DNA of 64,000 nucleotides from assembly GCA_017480325.1 (NCBI GenBank), contig JAFVAY010000005.1, forward strand, positions 38,631-102,630, written 5' to 3'. Position 1 is the first letter of the stretch. Each line of letters opens with the position of its first letter. The notes under the pieces were generated by a model, which worked only from the letters and a program-made list of their open reading frames with translations, was not told the origin of the DNA and did not search any database. This stretch comes from Clostridiales bacterium (lineage in GTDB: Bacteria > Bacillota > Clostridia > Saccharofermentanales > Saccharofermentanaceae). Of this stretch, positions 9,433-19,729 are shown piece after piece. Made by a program: the position numbers and the translations under genes.

Positions 9433-10089
9433 TCAGATAAGACCTCTAGCCTTAAGTCCGTCCTCGATCTGTGCGATGCACTCCTCCGAGGACTTGTCAT
9501 TACTGCCCTCTACAATAAGACCGCGCTTCTCATAATAATCGATAAGAGGCTTAGTATTCTTATAGTAGGTATCAAGTCTGTTGGCTACAGTCTCGGGTGC
9601 ATCATCAGCTCTCTGGATCACTTTACCGCCACACTCGTCGCATACGCCCTCCGTCTTAGTGGGCTTGAAGCGGACGTTATAGGAAGCTCCGCACTTCTCG
9701 CAGACGCGCCTTGAGGAAACCCTGTCCTTTATGATCTCATCATCTACAACAATTGAGAGAACTGCGTCGATAGAAGAATCATTCTTGGCAAGTATCTCGT
9801 CAAGAGCCTCTGCCTGAGCCAAGGTCCTTGGGAATCCGTCAAGTATATAGCCGCTCTTTACATCATCCTGAGACAGTCTGTCCTCTACCATGCGGATAGT
9901 AACCGAATCCGGCACCAGAGCACCCGAATCGATATAGCTCTTTGCCTCGACTCCCAGAGGAGTTCCGTTCTTTATGTTCGCGCGAAAAATATCTCCTGTA
10001 GAGATATGTGCCAGATCATACTTCTCGCGAAGAACTGTTGCCGTCGTTCCTTTACCTGAGCCGGGGGCTCCGAGAATAATAAGTTTCAT
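9433..10089 (-). CDS. adk: Adenylate kinase
   Basis: A 218-residue adenylate kinase that interconverts ATP, AMP and ADP. The P-loop is GAPGSGKGT at the N-terminus and GFPRTLAQA follows in the core. The LID domain carries a four-cysteine zinc site (CEKC and CDEC), typical of Gram-positive enzymes. The start is the ATG at 10089, just before MKLIILGAPGSGKGT, with AAAGGA upstream; the longer in-frame reading is not supported. Confidence 0.97.
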   Translation of the reverse strand: MKLIILGAPGSGKGTTATVLREKYDLAHISTGDIFRANIKNGTPLGVEAKSYIDSGALVPDSVTIRMVEDRLSQDDVKSGYILDGFPRTLAQAEALDEILAKNDSSIDAVLSIVVDDEIIKDRVSSRRVCEKCGASYNVRFKPTKTEGVCDECGGKVIQRADDAPETVANRLDTYYKNTKPLIDYYEKRGLIVEGSNDKSSEECIAQIEDGLKARGLI

Positions 10090-10194
10090 GATCTTCGATC
10101 CTTTCTGCGTTTGATAGTCCCGCTTAATAACAAACAACCTCCGACGCACCGAGAGGCACGTCGAAGGTCGAATAAAATTTAACTGTATTTACGG

Positions 10195-11508
10195 TCAGTC
10201 AAGGAAACCCTTCAGGTTTCTTGTCGCGAGCTGACCCTCGATCTGTGTAACGAGATCGTTCGCAACTCCGGTCAAAATGAGAACGGAGGTCCCTGCGAAC
10301 CACATATTCTCAAGTCCGGCAAAAAGACTCAACAGAGTAGGCACAAGACAGATGATAGATAAGAACAAACCGTCTGCCCAGCTCAATCTGTTTGAAGTCT
10401 TGGCTATGAAATCCGTTGTAGGCTTTCCGGGTCTTATACCGGGAATGAATCCGCCGTTCTTCTGAATGCTGTTGCTTATCTCGATCGGATTAAACTGAAT
10501 AGCAGCATAGAAGAATGTGAAGCCGATGATAAACAGGAAATCAAGAATGTAGTACCAGGGGCTGGAATTAAAGTTCCTGCACCAGTTAACTACGATATTG
10601 TTGCTGTGCTGGAAGAACATAGTCACGATCATCGAAGGCAATGACAATATAGACATCGCGAAGATAACCGGCATAACACCCGACTGATTGATCTTAAGCG
10701 GGATATATGAACTCTGTCCGCCGTAAAGCTTTCTTCCTACCGTCTTCTTAGAGTACTGAACCGGGATCCTTCTCTCTGCATTCTGTACATAGATACAGAA
10801 TACGATAATGGCAATAGCGATAGCCACTATGCCAAGGAAAGTAAGGATACCGACAAGAATTCCCACAGCAAGGTTAGGAACCTTACCCGACACCTCAGCA
10901 GCCTTGGCATAAACATTCTGCATGTACTGAGGAAGTCTGGTTACGATACCTGCGAAGATGATAAGTGATACACCGTTTCCGATACCGTTATCATTGATCC
11001 TCTCTCCGAGCCAAACAACAAAGCAGGTACCTGCCGTGAAGGATACGATGATAAGAACAGCTGAAAGCCACTTAGGGATGCTTGTGATCATCGTTGATCT
11101 TGCCGAATAGCAGAAAAGGCAAGCCTGCAGGAATGCGAGTCCGATAGCGGTAAATCTGTTGATCCTGCTCATCTTCTTCCTTCCTGACTCGCCCTCCTTG
11201 GAAAGATTCTCAAGATAAGGGATAACTACAGTCAGAAGCTGAATAATGATGGATGCATTGATGTACGGTGTAACGCCCATCGCGAAGATCGTGCAGTGGT
11301 AAAGACCACCGCCGGAGATGATATCCATCATCGCACCGATCTGACCCCAGTTCTGAACAAGCTGTGTAAAAGCAGCGGCGTTGATTCCTGGAACCGGAAC
11401 CAGGCCGCCAAGCTCATAAAGACCTAAGATCAACAGTGTAAACAAGAGCTTCTTCTTGAGCTCCGGCTGACGGAAAGCTTTGACTAATGTATCAAACATA
11501 CCCGTCAT
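10195..11508 (-). CDS. secY: Protein translocase subunit SecY
   Basis: A 437-residue protein with about ten membrane segments, the channel of the Sec translocon. Typical SecY segments include GLVPVPGIN near the N-terminus, GGLYHCTIFAMGVTPYINAS, and the cytoplasmic loop SIQKNGGFIPGIRPGKPT. GGAGG lies eight bases before the ATG. The gene follows rplO and precedes adk, the standard spc operon order. Its partner SecE is encoded at 43769. Confidence 0.97.
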   Translation of the reverse strand: MTGMFDTLVKAFRQPELKKKLLFTLLILGLYELGGLVPVPGINAAAFTQLVQNWGQIGAMMDIISGGGLYHCTIFAMGVTPYINASIIIQLLTVVIPYLENLSKEGESGRKKMSRINRFTAIGLAFLQACLFCYSARSTMITSIPKWLSAVLIIVSFTAGTCFVVWLGERINDNGIGNGVSLIIFAGIVTRLPQYMQNVYAKAAEVSGKVPNLAVGILVGILTFLGIVAIAIAIIVFCIYVQNAERRIPVQYSKKTVGRKLYGGQSSYIPLKINQSGVMPVIFAMSILSLPSMIVTMFFQHSNNIVVNWCRNFNSSPWYYILDFLFIIGFTFFYAAIQFNPIEISNSIQKNGGFIPGIRPGKPTTDFIAKTSNRLSWADGLFLSIICLVPTLLSLFAGLENMWFAGTSVLILTGVANDLVTQIEGQLATRNLKGFLD

Positions 11509-11511
11509 CTG

Positions 11512-11952
11512 TTAAACCTCCGTTGCCGTTCCTCCGGCCTTCTCGATCTTCTCCTTAGCGGATGAAGAGAACTTTGTGGCCTTAACGTCAAGCTTCTTTG
11601 TAAGATCGCCGTTTCCCAAGATCTTGATGCCGTCGTTGACCTTGGGCAGAGTGATGATACCCTGCTCTGCAAGTGTCTTAGCTGTAACCTCAGTACCCTC
11701 GAACTTCTCGAGGTCAGCGATATTTACGATGATGTAATCAGGTGCGAAACGCTTATTGTTGAAGCCTCTCTTAGGGAGTCTTCTGTAAAGAGGCATCTGG
11801 CCTCCTTCGAATCCGGGTCTTACTCCGCCTCCGGATCTCGCCTTCTGACCTTTATGTCCGCGGCCGGCTGTCTTTCCGTTTCCGGAGCCCGCTCCGCGGC
11901 CCTTGCGGTATGCCTTGGCATTTCCGCCTGAAGTCAATTCATTGAGCTTCAT
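11512..11952 (-). CDS. rplO: 50S ribosomal protein L15
   Basis: A 146-residue L15 recognised by the glycine-rich basic N-terminus ([20 protein letters not shown]) and [24 protein letters not shown] precedes the start. It follows rpsE after only 18 bases; the gene for L30 (rpmD), which usually lies between them, is absent. Confidence 0.97.
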   Translation of the reverse strand: MKLNELTSGGNAKAYRKGRGAGSGNGKTAGRGHKGQKARSGGGVRPGFEGGQMPLYRRLPKRGFNNKRFAPDYIIVNIADLEKFEGTEVTAKTLAEQGIITLPKVNDGIKILGNGDLTKKLDVKATKFSSSAKEKIEKAGGTATEV

Positions 11953-11970
11953 TTTAAATACCTCCGATAA

Positions 11971-12462
11971 TTAGCGAATTTCCTCAACGGACTTGCCTCT
12001 GACTCTTGCTACCTCTTCGATAGACTTCAAGCCCTTGAGACCTTCCATTGTAGCGTTGACCATATTGTTCGGGTTGTTGGAGCCGATGGACTTAGTTCTG
12101 ATATCAGTTATTCCGGCAAGCTCGCATACCGCACGTACTGGACCTCCGGCGATAACACCGGTACCTGACTTAGCGGGCTTCATGATGATATGTGAAGCGG
12201 AGAATTCGCCGACTGTGGCGTGAGGAATAGTTCCGTTAAGAACAGGTACCTCGATGATATTCTTCTTAGCCTCCTCGACGCCCTTTCTGATAGCCTCGGG
12301 AACCTCGGCAGCCTTGCCGATACCCTTACCTACATGACCATTGCCGTCACCGACGATGACGAGAGCGGCGAAACGCATGTTACGTCCACCCTTAACAGTC
12401 TTGGAAACGCGGCCGATATGGATGACCTTCTCCTGTAATTCTTCGTTAGAAGTATAAGCCAT
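11971..12462 (-). CDS. rpsE: 30S ribosomal protein S5
   Basis: A 163-residue S5 with the double-stranded RNA-binding domain ([19 protein letters not shown]) and the conserved core [16 protein letters not shown]5 helps keep decoding accurate at the mRNA entry side of the small subunit. AGGGAGG precedes the ATG. It sits between rplR and rplO. Confidence 0.97.
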   Translation of the reverse strand: MAYTSNEELQEKVIHIGRVSKTVKGGRNMRFAALVIVGDGNGHVGKGIGKAAEVPEAIRKGVEEAKKNIIEVPVLNGTIPHATVGEFSASHIIMKPAKSGTGVIAGGPVRAVCELAGITDIRTKSIGSNNPNNMVNATMEGLKGLKSIEEVARVRGKSVEEIR

Positions 12463-12479
12463 TTATTCTCTCCTCCCTA

Positions 12480-12848
12480 TTAGAACTGAAGTCCGGCTTC
12501 TCTTGCGGCCTCTGCCAAGGCTGCAACGCGTCCGTGATAGACATATCCGCCTCTGTCGAAAACAACCTCGGTGATATTCTTATCCTGAGCTCTCTTAGCG
12601 ATGAGCTTACCTACTTCTTTTGCAGCCTCGATATTGCTACCGTTGCTGATCTGTGACTTTACGTCCTTGTCAAGGGAAGAAGCTGCTACCAGCGTTGTTC
12701 CTTCTGTATCGTCGATAACCTGAGCATAGATGTGACTGTTGCTTCTGTATACGCAAAGTCTGGGACGCTCGGTTGTACCGGAAACAGTCTTCCTAACGCG
12801 GAGGTGCTTTCTCTTACGAATCTCATTCTTGTCAATCTTATTAATCAT
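12480..12848 (-). CDS. rplR: 50S ribosomal protein L18
   Basis: A 122-residue L18, which bridges 5S rRNA to the large subunit. Diagnostic parts are [40 protein letters not shown] and the end REAGLQF. The GGAGG site is about 12 bases from the ATG, slightly longer than its neighbours. It lies between rplF and rpsE. Confidence 0.97.
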   Translation of the reverse strand: MINKIDKNEIRKRKHLRVRKTVSGTTERPRLCVYRSNSHIYAQVIDDTEGTTLVAASSLDKDVKSQISNGSNIEAAKEVGKLIAKRAQDKNITEVVFDRGGYVYHGRVAALAEAAREAGLQF

Positions 12849-12867
12849 AATTCAATTCATCCTCCCC

Positions 12868-13410
12868 TTACTTCTTAGCTCCGGTCTTACCTTCCTTGAT
12901 GATAAGGTGCTCGCCGGCATATCTTATACCCTTGCCCTTATATACATCAGGAACTCTGAGGCTCTTGATCTTAGCTGCTGTCTCACCGACAAGCTGCTTA
13001 TCAGCGCCCTTGACTGAAAGCTGTGTCTGGGAAGGAACATCTATTGTGATTCCTTCAGGTGTCTTGAACTCGATAGGGTGAGAATATCCCAGATGGAATA
13101 CTACATCGTTACCCTTCTTCTCAGCTCTGTAACCTACACCACTGATCTCGAGGTCCTTCTTGAAGCCCTCGCTTACGCCGACTACCATGTTGTGGATCAA
13201 AGCTCTTGTAAGACCGTGAAGTGATCTGTGAACCTTGTCGTCGGAGTGTCTTTCTACCGTAATAACGTCTCCATCCTTAGTAACTGTGATGGAAGGATCA
13301 ACATTAAGCTCAAGCTGTGTCTTATCCTTCTTAACGGTCACGTGCTGGCCGTCAATATTAACATCAACGCCTGCTGGGATCGTTATCGGCATTCTACCGA
13401 TTCTGGACAT
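12868..13410 (-). CDS. rplF: 50S ribosomal protein L6
   Basis: A 180-residue L6 with two duplicated beta-alpha domains. It starts MSRIGRMPITIPAGV and ends in PDVYKGKGIRYAGEHLIIKE, a signature of the family. It sits near the factor-binding base of the large subunit. AGGAGG precedes the ATG. A gap of about 95 bases separates it from rpsH upstream; on the minus strand this gap can form a hairpin (CCTGTCTT with AAGACAAGG). Confidence 0.97.
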   Translation of the reverse strand: MSRIGRMPITIPAGVDVNIDGQHVTVKKDKTQLELNVDPSITVTKDGDVITVERHSDDKVHRSLHGLTRALIHNMVVGVSEGFKKDLEISGVGYRAEKKGNDVVFHLGYSHPIEFKTPEGITIDVPSQTQLSVKGADKQLVGETAAKIKSLRVPDVYKGKGIRYAGEHLIIKEGKTGAKK

Positions 13411-13506
13411 AAATTTTTCCTCCTGCTCTTTAGATTGTGCCTTGTCTTAAGGTGTCCGCCCGAAGACAGGCTTTTCAGAGATGTATAAAGCCTTAATTAA
13501 AGCTTA

Positions 13507-13902
13507 TTACCAAACGTAAGCGAGAACCTCGCCGCCTACACCCATCTTACGAGCCTTCTTATCCGTAACGACTCCCTTGGATGTAGAGATGATAGCGATA
13601 CCCATACCGCCCAATACGTAAGGAAGATTCTCCTTATCCGCATAGGTACGAAGACCGGGCTTACTGATTCTCTTGATTCCGGAGATGGCGTGCTTCTTGC
13701 CGGCGTACTTCAGTGTTACTGTGATAGTACCCTGCTTGGAGTCTTCCTTTACGTCATATCCGTTGATATAACCCTCGTCCAGAAGGATCTGAGCGATGGA
13801 CTTCTTAAGATTGCTTGCAGGGATGTCTACCGTTGCATGTCCGGCATTACCCGCATTGCGAATTCTTGTCAGCATATCTGCAATTGCATCTGTGATCTGC
13901 AT
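13507..13902 (-). CDS. rpsH: 30S ribosomal protein S8
   Basis: A 131-residue S8, a central-domain 16S rRNA binder. It starts [18 protein letters not shown] and ends with [22 protein letters not shown]. In E. coli S8 represses the spc operon; no matching target was recognised here. It follows rpsN with a 13-base spacer. Confidence 0.97.
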   Translation of the reverse strand: MQITDAIADMLTRIRNAGNAGHATVDIPASNLKKSIAQILLDEGYINGYDVKEDSKQGTITVTLKYAGKKHAISGIKRISKPGLRTYADKENLPYVLGGMGIAIISTSKGVVTDKKARKMGVGGEVLAYVW

Positions 13903-13915
13903 AGTTTACTCCTCC

Positions 13916-14101
13916 TTACCAGCTTGCCTTCTTAACACCCGGAATCTGGCCCTTGTATGCCAAATCGCGGAAGCAGACACGGCAGATGCCGTACTTACGG
14001 ATATAAGCGTGAGGTCTGCCGCAGAGCTTGCAACGATTGTGCTGCTGTGTTGCATACTTAGGAGTTCTCTGTGCTTTGATTTTCATTGACGTCTTTGCCA
14101 T
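13916..14101 (-). CDS. rpsN: 30S ribosomal protein S14, zinc type
   Basis: A 61-residue S14 of the short zinc-binding (type Z) form, with CKLCGRPH and [10 protein letters not shown] supplying four cysteines and the typical end [11 protein letters not shown]. This form is standard in Firmicutes and contrasts with the longer zinc-free S14. GGGAGG precedes the ATG. Located between rplE and rpsH. Confidence 0.97.
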   Translation of the reverse strand: MAKTSMKIKAQRTPKYATQQHNRCKLCGRPHAYIRKYGICRVCFRDLAYKGQIPGVKKASW

Positions 14102-14118
14102 TTAATAATTCCTCCCAA

Positions 14119-14661
14119 TCACTTACGGAACGGCATGCCCATGAGTTCGAGAAGCTTCTTGGCTTCCTCATCGGACTTAGCTGTAGTAACAATAATGATA
14201 TCCATGCCGCGGATCTTGTCGATCTTATCGTAATCGATCTCAGGGAACATGAGCTGCTCCTTGATACCCATTGCGTAGTTTCCGTGACCGTCAAAAGAAT
14301 TAGGGCTGATGCCTCTGAAGTCTCTTACACGAGGAAGATCGATGCTGATGAGCTTGTCCAGGAACTGGTACATACGCTCACCTCTTAAGGTGACCTTACA
14401 ACCGATCTTCATTCCTTCTCTAAGCTTAAAGTTAGCGATAGACTTTCTGGACACTGTGGCTACAGGCTTCTGACCTGCGATAATGCCCATGTCGCGCATC
14501 GCATTGTCGAGCGCCTTGGGGTTATCCTTGACCTCGCCGACACCCATGTTGAGAACGATCTTCTCAAGCTTTGGGATCTGCATTACGGAGGAATACTTGA
14601 ACTCGCTCTTCAAAGCGGGAGCGACTTCCGATGTGTACTTTTCCTTTAATCTGGATGCCAT
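14119..14661 (-). CDS. rplE: 50S ribosomal protein L5
   Basis: A 180-residue L5 that binds 5S rRNA and contacts P-site tRNA. Diagnostic stretches are [30 protein letters not shown] and [16 protein letters not shown]. The GGGGG ribosome binding site overlaps the end of rplX, and the spacer between the two genes is six bases, implying coupled translation. Confidence 0.97.
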   Translation of the reverse strand: MASRLKEKYTSEVAPALKSEFKYSSVMQIPKLEKIVLNMGVGEVKDNPKALDNAMRDMGIIAGQKPVATVSRKSIANFKLREGMKIGCKVTLRGERMYQFLDKLISIDLPRVRDFRGISPNSFDGHGNYAMGIKEQLMFPEIDYDKIDKIRGMDIIIVTTAKSDEEAKKLLELMGMPFRK

Positions 14662-14667
14662 CTTCTA

Positions 14668-15018
14668 TTAAACCCCCTTCTTGGCCTTCTTAACGGTATC
14701 GATAACAGCGCCGCACTTCTTGCAGACTCTGTCCTTGGAACCGTCTTCATTTACTTTCTTAGCAACTCTTGTAGCCTTGCCGCACTTGGGGCAAACGATC
14801 ATTACGTTGCTGGCATCGATAGAGCCCTCACGCTCGATGATCCCGGAGGGATCTGTCTGAGATCTGGCCTTCTGATGCTTCTTAACGATATTAGCGCCCT
14901 CAACATAGACACGATTCTTGTCTGTATCGACCTTAAGAACCTTGCCTGCGGCACCCTTGTCCTTACCGGAGATGACGATGACCTGATCGTCCTTCTTTAC
15001 ATGAACTTTACTTGCCAT
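14668..15018 (-). CDS. rplX: 50S ribosomal protein L24
   Basis: A 116-residue L24 with the KOW motif at the N-terminus (DQVIVISGKDKGAAGKVLKV). L24 is an assembly initiator that binds the 5' region of 23S rRNA. The C-terminal part carries CPKC and CKKC pairs, consistent with a zinc-binding form. AGGAGG precedes the ATG. Confidence 0.96.
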   Translation of the reverse strand: MASKVHVKKDDQVIVISGKDKGAAGKVLKVDTDKNRVYVEGANIVKKHQKARSQTDPSGIIEREGSIDASNVMIVCPKCGKATRVAKKVNEDGSKDRVCKKCGAVIDTVKKAKKGV

Positions 15019-15030
15019 ATCCTAACCTCC

Positions 15031-15399
15031 TTAAAGAACTTCCGGTGCGAGAGAGAGGATCTTCATATAGTCCTTCTCACGGAGCTCTCTTGCGATGGGT
15101 CCAAAGATACGAGTACCCTTGGGGTTCTTATCGTCATTGATGATAACTGCTGCGTTCTCATCGAACTTGATGTAAGAACCGTCAGCTCTCCTGACGCCCT
15201 TCTTTGACCTTACTACTACTGCGCGAACAACGTCGCCCTTCTTAACCATTCCGCCGGGAGCTGCTGCCTTAACGGAACAGACGATAACATCACCGATATT
15301 GGCGTACTTGCGCCATGAACCGCCGAGAACCTTAATACAAGCGAGCTCCTTAGCTCCTGTGTTGTCGGCAGATTTCAGTGTGGATTCAACCTGAATCAT
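15031..15399 (-). CDS. rplN: 50S ribosomal protein L14
   Basis: A 122-residue L14, recognised by [39 protein letters not shown] and [13 protein letters not shown]. It sits at the subunit interface and is the docking site of the silencing factor RsfS. AGGAGG precedes the ATG. Placed between rpsQ and rplX. Confidence 0.97.
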   Translation of the reverse strand: MIQVESTLKSADNTGAKELACIKVLGGSWRKYANIGDVIVCSVKAAAPGGMVKKGDVVRAVVVRSKKGVRRADGSYIKFDENAAVIINDDKNPKGTRIFGPIARELREKDYMKILSLAPEVL

Positions 15400-15423
15400 A
15401 GATATATCCTCCTTCTTACCTGC

Positions 15424-15681
15424 TTACTTAGCCTTCTCGACAATAGAAACCAGTCTCCATCTCTTGTCCTTGGAAATCGGCTTTGTCTCCATAACCTTGA
15501 CCTTATCGCCTACCTTGCACTCGTTGTTCTCATCGTGTGCCTTGAGCTTATAGGTCCTCTTCATGATCTTTCCGTAAAGAGGGTGCTTAACGTGCTCTAC
15601 TACAGAAACAGTGATGGTCTTGTCCATCTTGTCAGATGTAACGAGGCCGACTCTTGTCTTTCTCAAGTTTCTTTCTGCCAT
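15424..15681 (-). CDS. rpsQ: 30S ribosomal protein S17
   Basis: An 85-residue S17, an OB-fold protein that binds the 5' domain of 16S rRNA. Diagnostic parts are [17 protein letters not shown] and [25 protein letters not shown] precedes the ATG. Located between rpmC and rplN. Confidence 0.97.
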   Translation of the reverse strand: MAERNLRKTRVGLVTSDKMDKTITVSVVEHVKHPLYGKIMKRTYKLKAHDENNECKVGDKVKVMETKPISKDKRWRLVSIVEKAK

Positions 15682-15695
15682 CTTGCATTTCCCCC

Positions 15696-15893
15696 TTAGT
15701 TAGCCTTGAGCTGCTGCTCACGGATTATTGTCTTAACTCTGGCAATGTCCTTCTTAACAGAAGAGATCTGTGAAGGATTGTCGAGCTGGTGTGTCGCGTT
15801 CTGGAAACGGAGCTTAAAAAGCTGGTCCTTGAGAGAAACGAGTTCCTTTTGAAGCTCTTCAGTAGACATCTTACGAATCTGCTCAGCTGTCAT
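15696..15893 (-). CDS. rpmC: 50S ribosomal protein L29
   Basis: A 65-residue two-helix protein, [18 protein letters not shown] then [20 protein letters not shown]29 lies at the polypeptide exit and is part of the docking platform for SRP and trigger factor. The ATG at 15893 is chosen for its GGAGG site nine bases upstream; an eight-codon longer reading lacks one. The start is in contact with the rplP stop. Confidence 0.96.
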   Translation of the reverse strand: MTAEQIRKMSTEELQKELVSLKDQLFKLRFQNATHQLDNPSQISSVKKDIARVKTIIREQQLKAN

Positions 15894-15894
15894 A

Positions 15895-16335
15895 TTACTC
15901 TTCCTCCTTATTTGCATCAGCCTTCATCTTGTCCGCTACTACGAACTTTGTTCCGCAGGGAAGCTTGTGACCTGCAAGTCTCATAGCCTCACGAGCCTGC
16001 TCCTCTGTTACGCCTGCGATCTCGAAAAGCACCTTTCCGGGCTTAACAACTGCGCACCAGTATTCGTTAGCCGCTTTACCTGAACCCATTCGGACCTGAG
16101 CAGGCTTCTTGGAAACAGGCTTATCAGGGAAAATCTTGATCCATACTTTACCGCCACGCTTTACGTATCTGTTGATAGCGATACGGGCAGCCTCGATCTG
16201 GTTTGCTTTGATCCAGCAGGGCTCTGTTGCTGCGAGTCCGTACTCACCGTAGGAAACATAATTTCCGCGGGAAGCCTTACCCTTCATGCGGCCTCTCTGC
16301 TGCTTTCTGTACTTAGTTCTCTTAGGAAGTAACAT
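15895..16335 (-). CDS. rplP: 50S ribosomal protein L16
   Basis: A 146-residue L16 starting [19 protein letters not shown], which contacts A-site tRNA in the large subunit. AAGGAGG lies about 11 bases before the ATG at 16335 and overlaps the end of rpsC; a reading extended 20 codons upstream would run into rpsC and is rejected. The C-terminus has a short charged tail ([13 protein letters not shown]). Confidence 0.96.
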   Translation of the reverse strand: MLLPKRTKYRKQQRGRMKGKASRGNYVSYGEYGLAATEPCWIKANQIEAARIAINRYVKRGGKVWIKIFPDKPVSKKPAQVRMGSGKAANEYWCAVVKPGKVLFEIAGVTEEQAREAMRLAGHKLPCGTKFVVADKMKADANKEEE

Positions 16336-16336
16336 A

Positions 16337-17074
16337 TCAGTCCTGACCTCCTTCCGAAGATGCCTCTTGTGTCTTCTTCTCAGGGAGGATCTCACCCTTG
16401 TAGATCCATACCTTTACACCGATACGACCATAAGTCGTGTTAGCCTCTGCAAAGCCGTAATCGATATCCGCACGAAGTGTCTGAAGCGGGATCGTACCCT
16501 CGTGGTAGGTCTCGGAACGAGCGATCTCGGCGCCACCGAGACGGCCGGAGCACTTAGTCTTGATTCCCTGAATACCGGGCTGCTTCATTGCGGAAGCCAT
16601 AACCTTCTTCATAGCTCTTCTGAAGCCGATACGAGCCTCGAGCTGGGAAGCGATATTCTCTGCTGCGAGCTGAGCGTTAGCATCGATATCCTTTACTTCC
16701 TTGACCTCTACTCTGAACTCCTTACCGAACTCCTTGTTAAGAGCTGTTGTAAGTGCCTGAATTCCGGCACCCTTACCGCCAATAACGAGACCTGCTCTTG
16801 CAACCTCGAGAGTTACGGATGTCTTGTCGGCATCCTTTCTCTCGATACCGATCTTAGCGATACCGGCAACGTTTCTTCTGCTCTCGTCGATGGGCTTCTT
16901 GGAATTCTTGCTGGCTTCCTTGATGATCTCATCCGTCTTCTTCATGATGAAGTCACGAACCTTCTTATCCTCAACAAGGAAATCGCTGAATGTCTTCTTA
17001 TCGGCATACCAGCGGGCATCCCAATCCTTAATGACGCCTACTCTGTAACCATGGGGATTAACTTTCTGACCCAT
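16337..17074 (-). CDS. rpsC: 30S ribosomal protein S3
   Basis: A 245-residue S3 at the mRNA entry channel. It starts [20 protein letters not shown], has the KH domain [20 protein letters not shown] then [12 protein letters not shown], and the C-terminal block [20 protein letters not shown]. The tail ([14 protein letters not shown]) is slightly longer than the minimal form. AGGAGG precedes the ATG. Confidence 0.97.
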   Translation of the reverse strand: MGQKVNPHGYRVGVIKDWDARWYADKKTFSDFLVEDKKVRDFIMKKTDEIIKEASKNSKKPIDESRRNVAGIAKIGIERKDADKTSVTLEVARAGLVIGGKGAGIQALTTALNKEFGKEFRVEVKEVKDIDANAQLAAENIASQLEARIGFRRAMKKVMASAMKQPGIQGIKTKCSGRLGGAEIARSETYHEGTIPLQTLRADIDYGFAEANTTYGRIGVKVWIYKGEILPEKKTQEASSEGGQD

Positions 17075-17086
17075 GCGATGTCCTCC

Positions 17087-17563
17087 TTATACTCTCTCTT
17101 TGAGAACGACAGTCACATGGCTGGTTCTCTTATTGATTCTGTTTGCTGCGCCTCTTGCTCTGGGGATGAAACGCTTGAGGATAGGTCCCTCGTTAGCGTA
17201 AGCATCTGCCACATAAAGATCTGACTTATTGAGACCGAAGTTGTTAACTGCGTTAGCCTCTGCGGACTTGAGCACCTTTGTAAGGATAGGCGAAGCCGCC
17301 TTGGGAGTGTAAGTCAGGATTGCATAAGCATCATCCAATGACTTTCCTTTGATAAGGTCTGCCACAATCTTAACCTTACGGGGTGAGATCCTGACATACT
17401 TAGCCGTTGCTGTTCCCTGATCTCTTCCGAGGCCCAAGAGCTTCTTCTGCTTCTTGGTAGGAACAGGAAGTCTGGAGCTCGAAGATACAGGCTTGCTGTA
17501 AGCTTCAAGGATAGCTTCACGGTTCTTATCGATATTCTCTTTGCTTAAAATAATCTTTTCCAC
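17087..17563 (-). CDS. rplV: 50S ribosomal protein L22 with N-terminal extension
   Basis: L22 lines the exit tunnel; the family core begins near residue 50 with [20 protein letters not shown] and ends [17 protein letters not shown]. The protein is 158 residues, against 110-115 usually, because of about 48 extra N-terminal residues rich in Lys and Ser. The long form is supported by AAGGAGG eight bases before a GTG start at 17563, and no ribosome binding site is evident just before the core. Located between rpsS and rpsC. Confidence 0.94.
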   Translation of the reverse strand: MEKIILSKENIDKNREAILEAYSKPVSSSSRLPVPTKKQKKLLGLGRDQGTATAKYVRISPRKVKIVADLIKGKSLDDAYAILTYTPKAASPILTKVLKSAEANAVNNFGLNKSDLYVADAYANEGPILKRFIPRARGAANRINKRTSHVTVVLKERV

Positions 17564-17585
17564 GAATCATTCCTCCTTCTCGTAA

Positions 17586-17867
17586 TCAGCCGGCCTTAGC
17601 GGACTTCTCTCCGCTGGTGTGACCACCGAACTTACGTGTCTGAGCGAACTCTCCGAGCTTATGGCCGATCATATCCTCGGTAACATATACCGGAATGAAC
17701 TTGTGTCCGTCATATACACCGATCGTGTGTCCGACAAACTCAGGGAAGATCGTGGAAGCACGGGACCAAGTCTGAATAACTTTCTTCTCGCCCGCATCGT
17801 TCATTGCTTTGATTTTCTTCATCAGGGCTTCCTGTACGTAGTAACCCTTCTTAACGGATCTGGACAT
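17586..17867 (-). CDS. rpsS: 30S ribosomal protein S19
   Basis: A 93-residue S19 starting [19 protein letters not shown], with [20 protein letters not shown] and [16 protein letters not shown]. It is a head protein that works beside S13. AAGGAGG precedes the ATG. Located between rplB and rplV. Confidence 0.97.
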   Translation of the reverse strand: MSRSVKKGYYVQEALMKKIKAMNDAGEKKVIQTWSRASTIFPEFVGHTIGVYDGHKFIPVYVTEDMIGHKLGEFAQTRKFGGHTSGEKSAKAG

Positions 17868-17878
17868 GTTATTCCTCC

Positions 17879-18709
17879 TTAACCCTTTCTGCCTCTAACA
17901 ATGTACTTGTTAGATGCCTTCTTCTTATTTCTCGTCTTCTTACCGAGAGTAGGAACACCCCAAGGTGTAACAGGACCCGGGAGACCTACAGGAGACTTAC
18001 CTTCACCACCTCCGTGAGGGTGATCGTTCGGGTTCATAACAACGCCTCGAACAGCAGGTCTCTTGCCCATGTGTCTGGACTTACCGGCCTTACCGATCTT
18101 AACGTTCTCATGCTCTGCATTACCTATAGAACCGATCATTGCACGGCACTTGAGGCTGATCATACGAACCTCTCCGGAAGGAAGTCTGATCTGTGCGAAG
18201 TCGCCTTCCTTAGCCATGAGCTGAGCGGAAGCGCCTGCTGTTCTTACAAGCTGAGCGCCTGCGCCGGGATTAAGCTCTACGCAGCTAATAACTGTACCGA
18301 CAGGGATAGCATAGAGAGGGATTACGTTACCGGGAAGGATATCAGCCTTCTCGCCGCTCTCGATCTTGTGTCCTACCTTAATTCCGTTAGGAGCAAGGAT
18401 GTAGGACTTCTGTCCATCCTGATACTGGATGAGTGCGAGGTATGCAGTACGGTTAGGATCATACTCGATAGCCTTAACAACTGCGGGCACATCGTCTCTT
18501 GTTCTCTTCCAGTCAATGATACGGATCTTTCTTCTGTTTCCGCCGCCCTGATGACGAACGGTAATACGACCGTAGGAATTACGGCCTGCGTGCTTCTTGC
18601 CGGGAGCAAGAAGGCTCTTCTCAGGTGCCTTCTTGGTAAGGACAGAATAATCGGCAACTGCCATCTGTCTGACTGCCGGAGAAGTAGGTTTAAATGTTTT
18701 TACTGCCAT
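17879..18709 (-). CDS. rplB: 50S ribosomal protein L2
   Basis: A 276-residue L2, one of the most conserved large-subunit proteins, close to the peptidyl transferase centre. Diagnostic parts are [26 protein letters not shown]-type beta strands and the C-terminal [19 protein letters not shown], which carries the conserved histidine of the family. AAGGAG precedes the ATG. Located between rplW and rpsS. Confidence 0.98.
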   Translation of the reverse strand: MAVKTFKPTSPAVRQMAVADYSVLTKKAPEKSLLAPGKKHAGRNSYGRITVRHQGGGNRRKIRIIDWKRTRDDVPAVVKAIEYDPNRTAYLALIQYQDGQKSYILAPNGIKVGHKIESGEKADILPGNVIPLYAIPVGTVISCVELNPGAGAQLVRTAGASAQLMAKEGDFAQIRLPSGEVRMISLKCRAMIGSIGNAEHENVKIGKAGKSRHMGKRPAVRGVVMNPNDHPHGGGEGKSPVGLPGPVTPWGVPTLGKKTRNKKKASNKYIVRGRKG

Positions 18710-18731
18710 TTTATTTACTCCTTATCTGACC

Positions 18732-19088
18732 TTACACACCAAAGCCGAAGTCTTCGATGGATGTCTTGTACTTCTTGCTGACCTTGACGTCCTTGCCGCC
18801 CTTACCGAGGTAAGTAATGTCCTTGCCCTCAGTATCGATGGTTACAACAGCCTTCTTATAGGAAGGTGTTCTTCCGAGCTGGTAACGCTGTCTCTTGAGC
18901 TTGCCGTCATAGTTAGAAACATTAACTGCCGTAACCTTTACGTCAAAGAGCTCCTCGCAAGCCTTCTTAACATCAGTCTTGGTAGCATCAGTTGCAACCT
19001 TGAATGTGTACTTGCCCTCAGCGATCTCGTTGGAAGACTTCTCGGTGATAACCGGTGCGATGATGATATCCTGCGCTATCTTACTCAT
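18732..19088 (-). CDS. rplW: 50S ribosomal protein L23
   Basis: A 118-residue L23, the main exit-site docking point for trigger factor and SRP. It has [19 protein letters not shown] and the conserved [17 protein letters not shown]. Its length is a little above the usual 95-100 because of a charged C-terminal end. It overlaps rplD by four bases (ATGA) and AGGAGG lies upstream within rplD. Confidence 0.96.
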   Translation of the reverse strand: MSKIAQDIIIAPVITEKSSNEIAEGKYTFKVATDATKTDVKKACEELFDVKVTAVNVSNYDGKLKRQRYQLGRTPSYKKAVVTIDTEGKDITYLGKGGKDVKVSKKYKTSIEDFGFGV

Positions 19089-19708
19089 GCGTACACCTCC
19101 TCGATCTTCTGCGCAGCCGCCTTTGTAAGAAGAAGGCTGTCGTACTTCATAATGTCAAACACGTTGATCGTGTTTACGAGTCCTGACTTAACATCAGGGA
19201 TATTCCTTGTGGAAAGAATAACATTGTCATTCTTCTCATCAAGAACGATGAATGCACCGTCTGTAGCCTTCAAAGCCGAAAGAGCCTTAACAGCCTCAGC
19301 TGTCTTGATCTGATCAAGGTTGAAGTCCTCTACCACGATGATCTTGTTCTCAGCAAGCTTGGAAGAAAGAGCAGACTTCAAAGCAAGTCTTCTGATCTTC
19401 TTGGGAAGTGTGTAGCTATAGTCTCTGGGCTTGGGTCCAAAGATAGTACCACCGCCGACATACTGAGCGGAACGTGTGGAACCGTGACGTGCACGACCTG
19501 TTCCCTTCTGTCTCCAGGGGCGCTTACCGCCGCCTCTTGTCTCGCTTCTCGTCTTAGTGCTGGATGTGCCCTGACGACGGTTAGCAAGCTGATTTCTGAT
19601 TACTGCGGCAATCGCATGCTTATTGGGCTCGATAGCGAAGATCGCATCGGAAAGCTCAATAGATCCAGTAACGGCGCCGCTAAGATTGTAGATGTCTAAT
19701 TTAGCCAT
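19085..19708 (-). CDS. rplD: 50S ribosomal protein L4
   Basis: A 207-residue L4 whose loop lines the exit tunnel. Diagnostic parts are [39 protein letters not shown] and the [15 protein letters not shown] block. In E. coli L4 represses the S10 operon through its leader; a leader exists here too but its folding differs. GGGAGG precedes the ATG. Confidence 0.97.
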   Translation of the reverse strand: MAKLDIYNLSGAVTGSIELSDAIFAIEPNKHAIAAVIRNQLANRRQGTSSTKTRSETRGGGKRPWRQKGTGRARHGSTRSAQYVGGGTIFGPKPRDYSYTLPKKIRRLALKSALSSKLAENKIIVVEDFNLDQIKTAEAVKALSALKATDGAFIVLDEKNDNVILSTRNIPDVKSGLVNTINVFDIMKYDSLLLTKAAAQKIEEVYA

Positions 19709-19729
19709 TTTTATCTCTCCTCCCGCCTA

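Noticed and set aside
16286..17224. A 312-codon plus-strand frame opposite rpsC, rplP and rplV
   Set aside because: Antisense to three certain ribosomal genes, with no homology features of its own.
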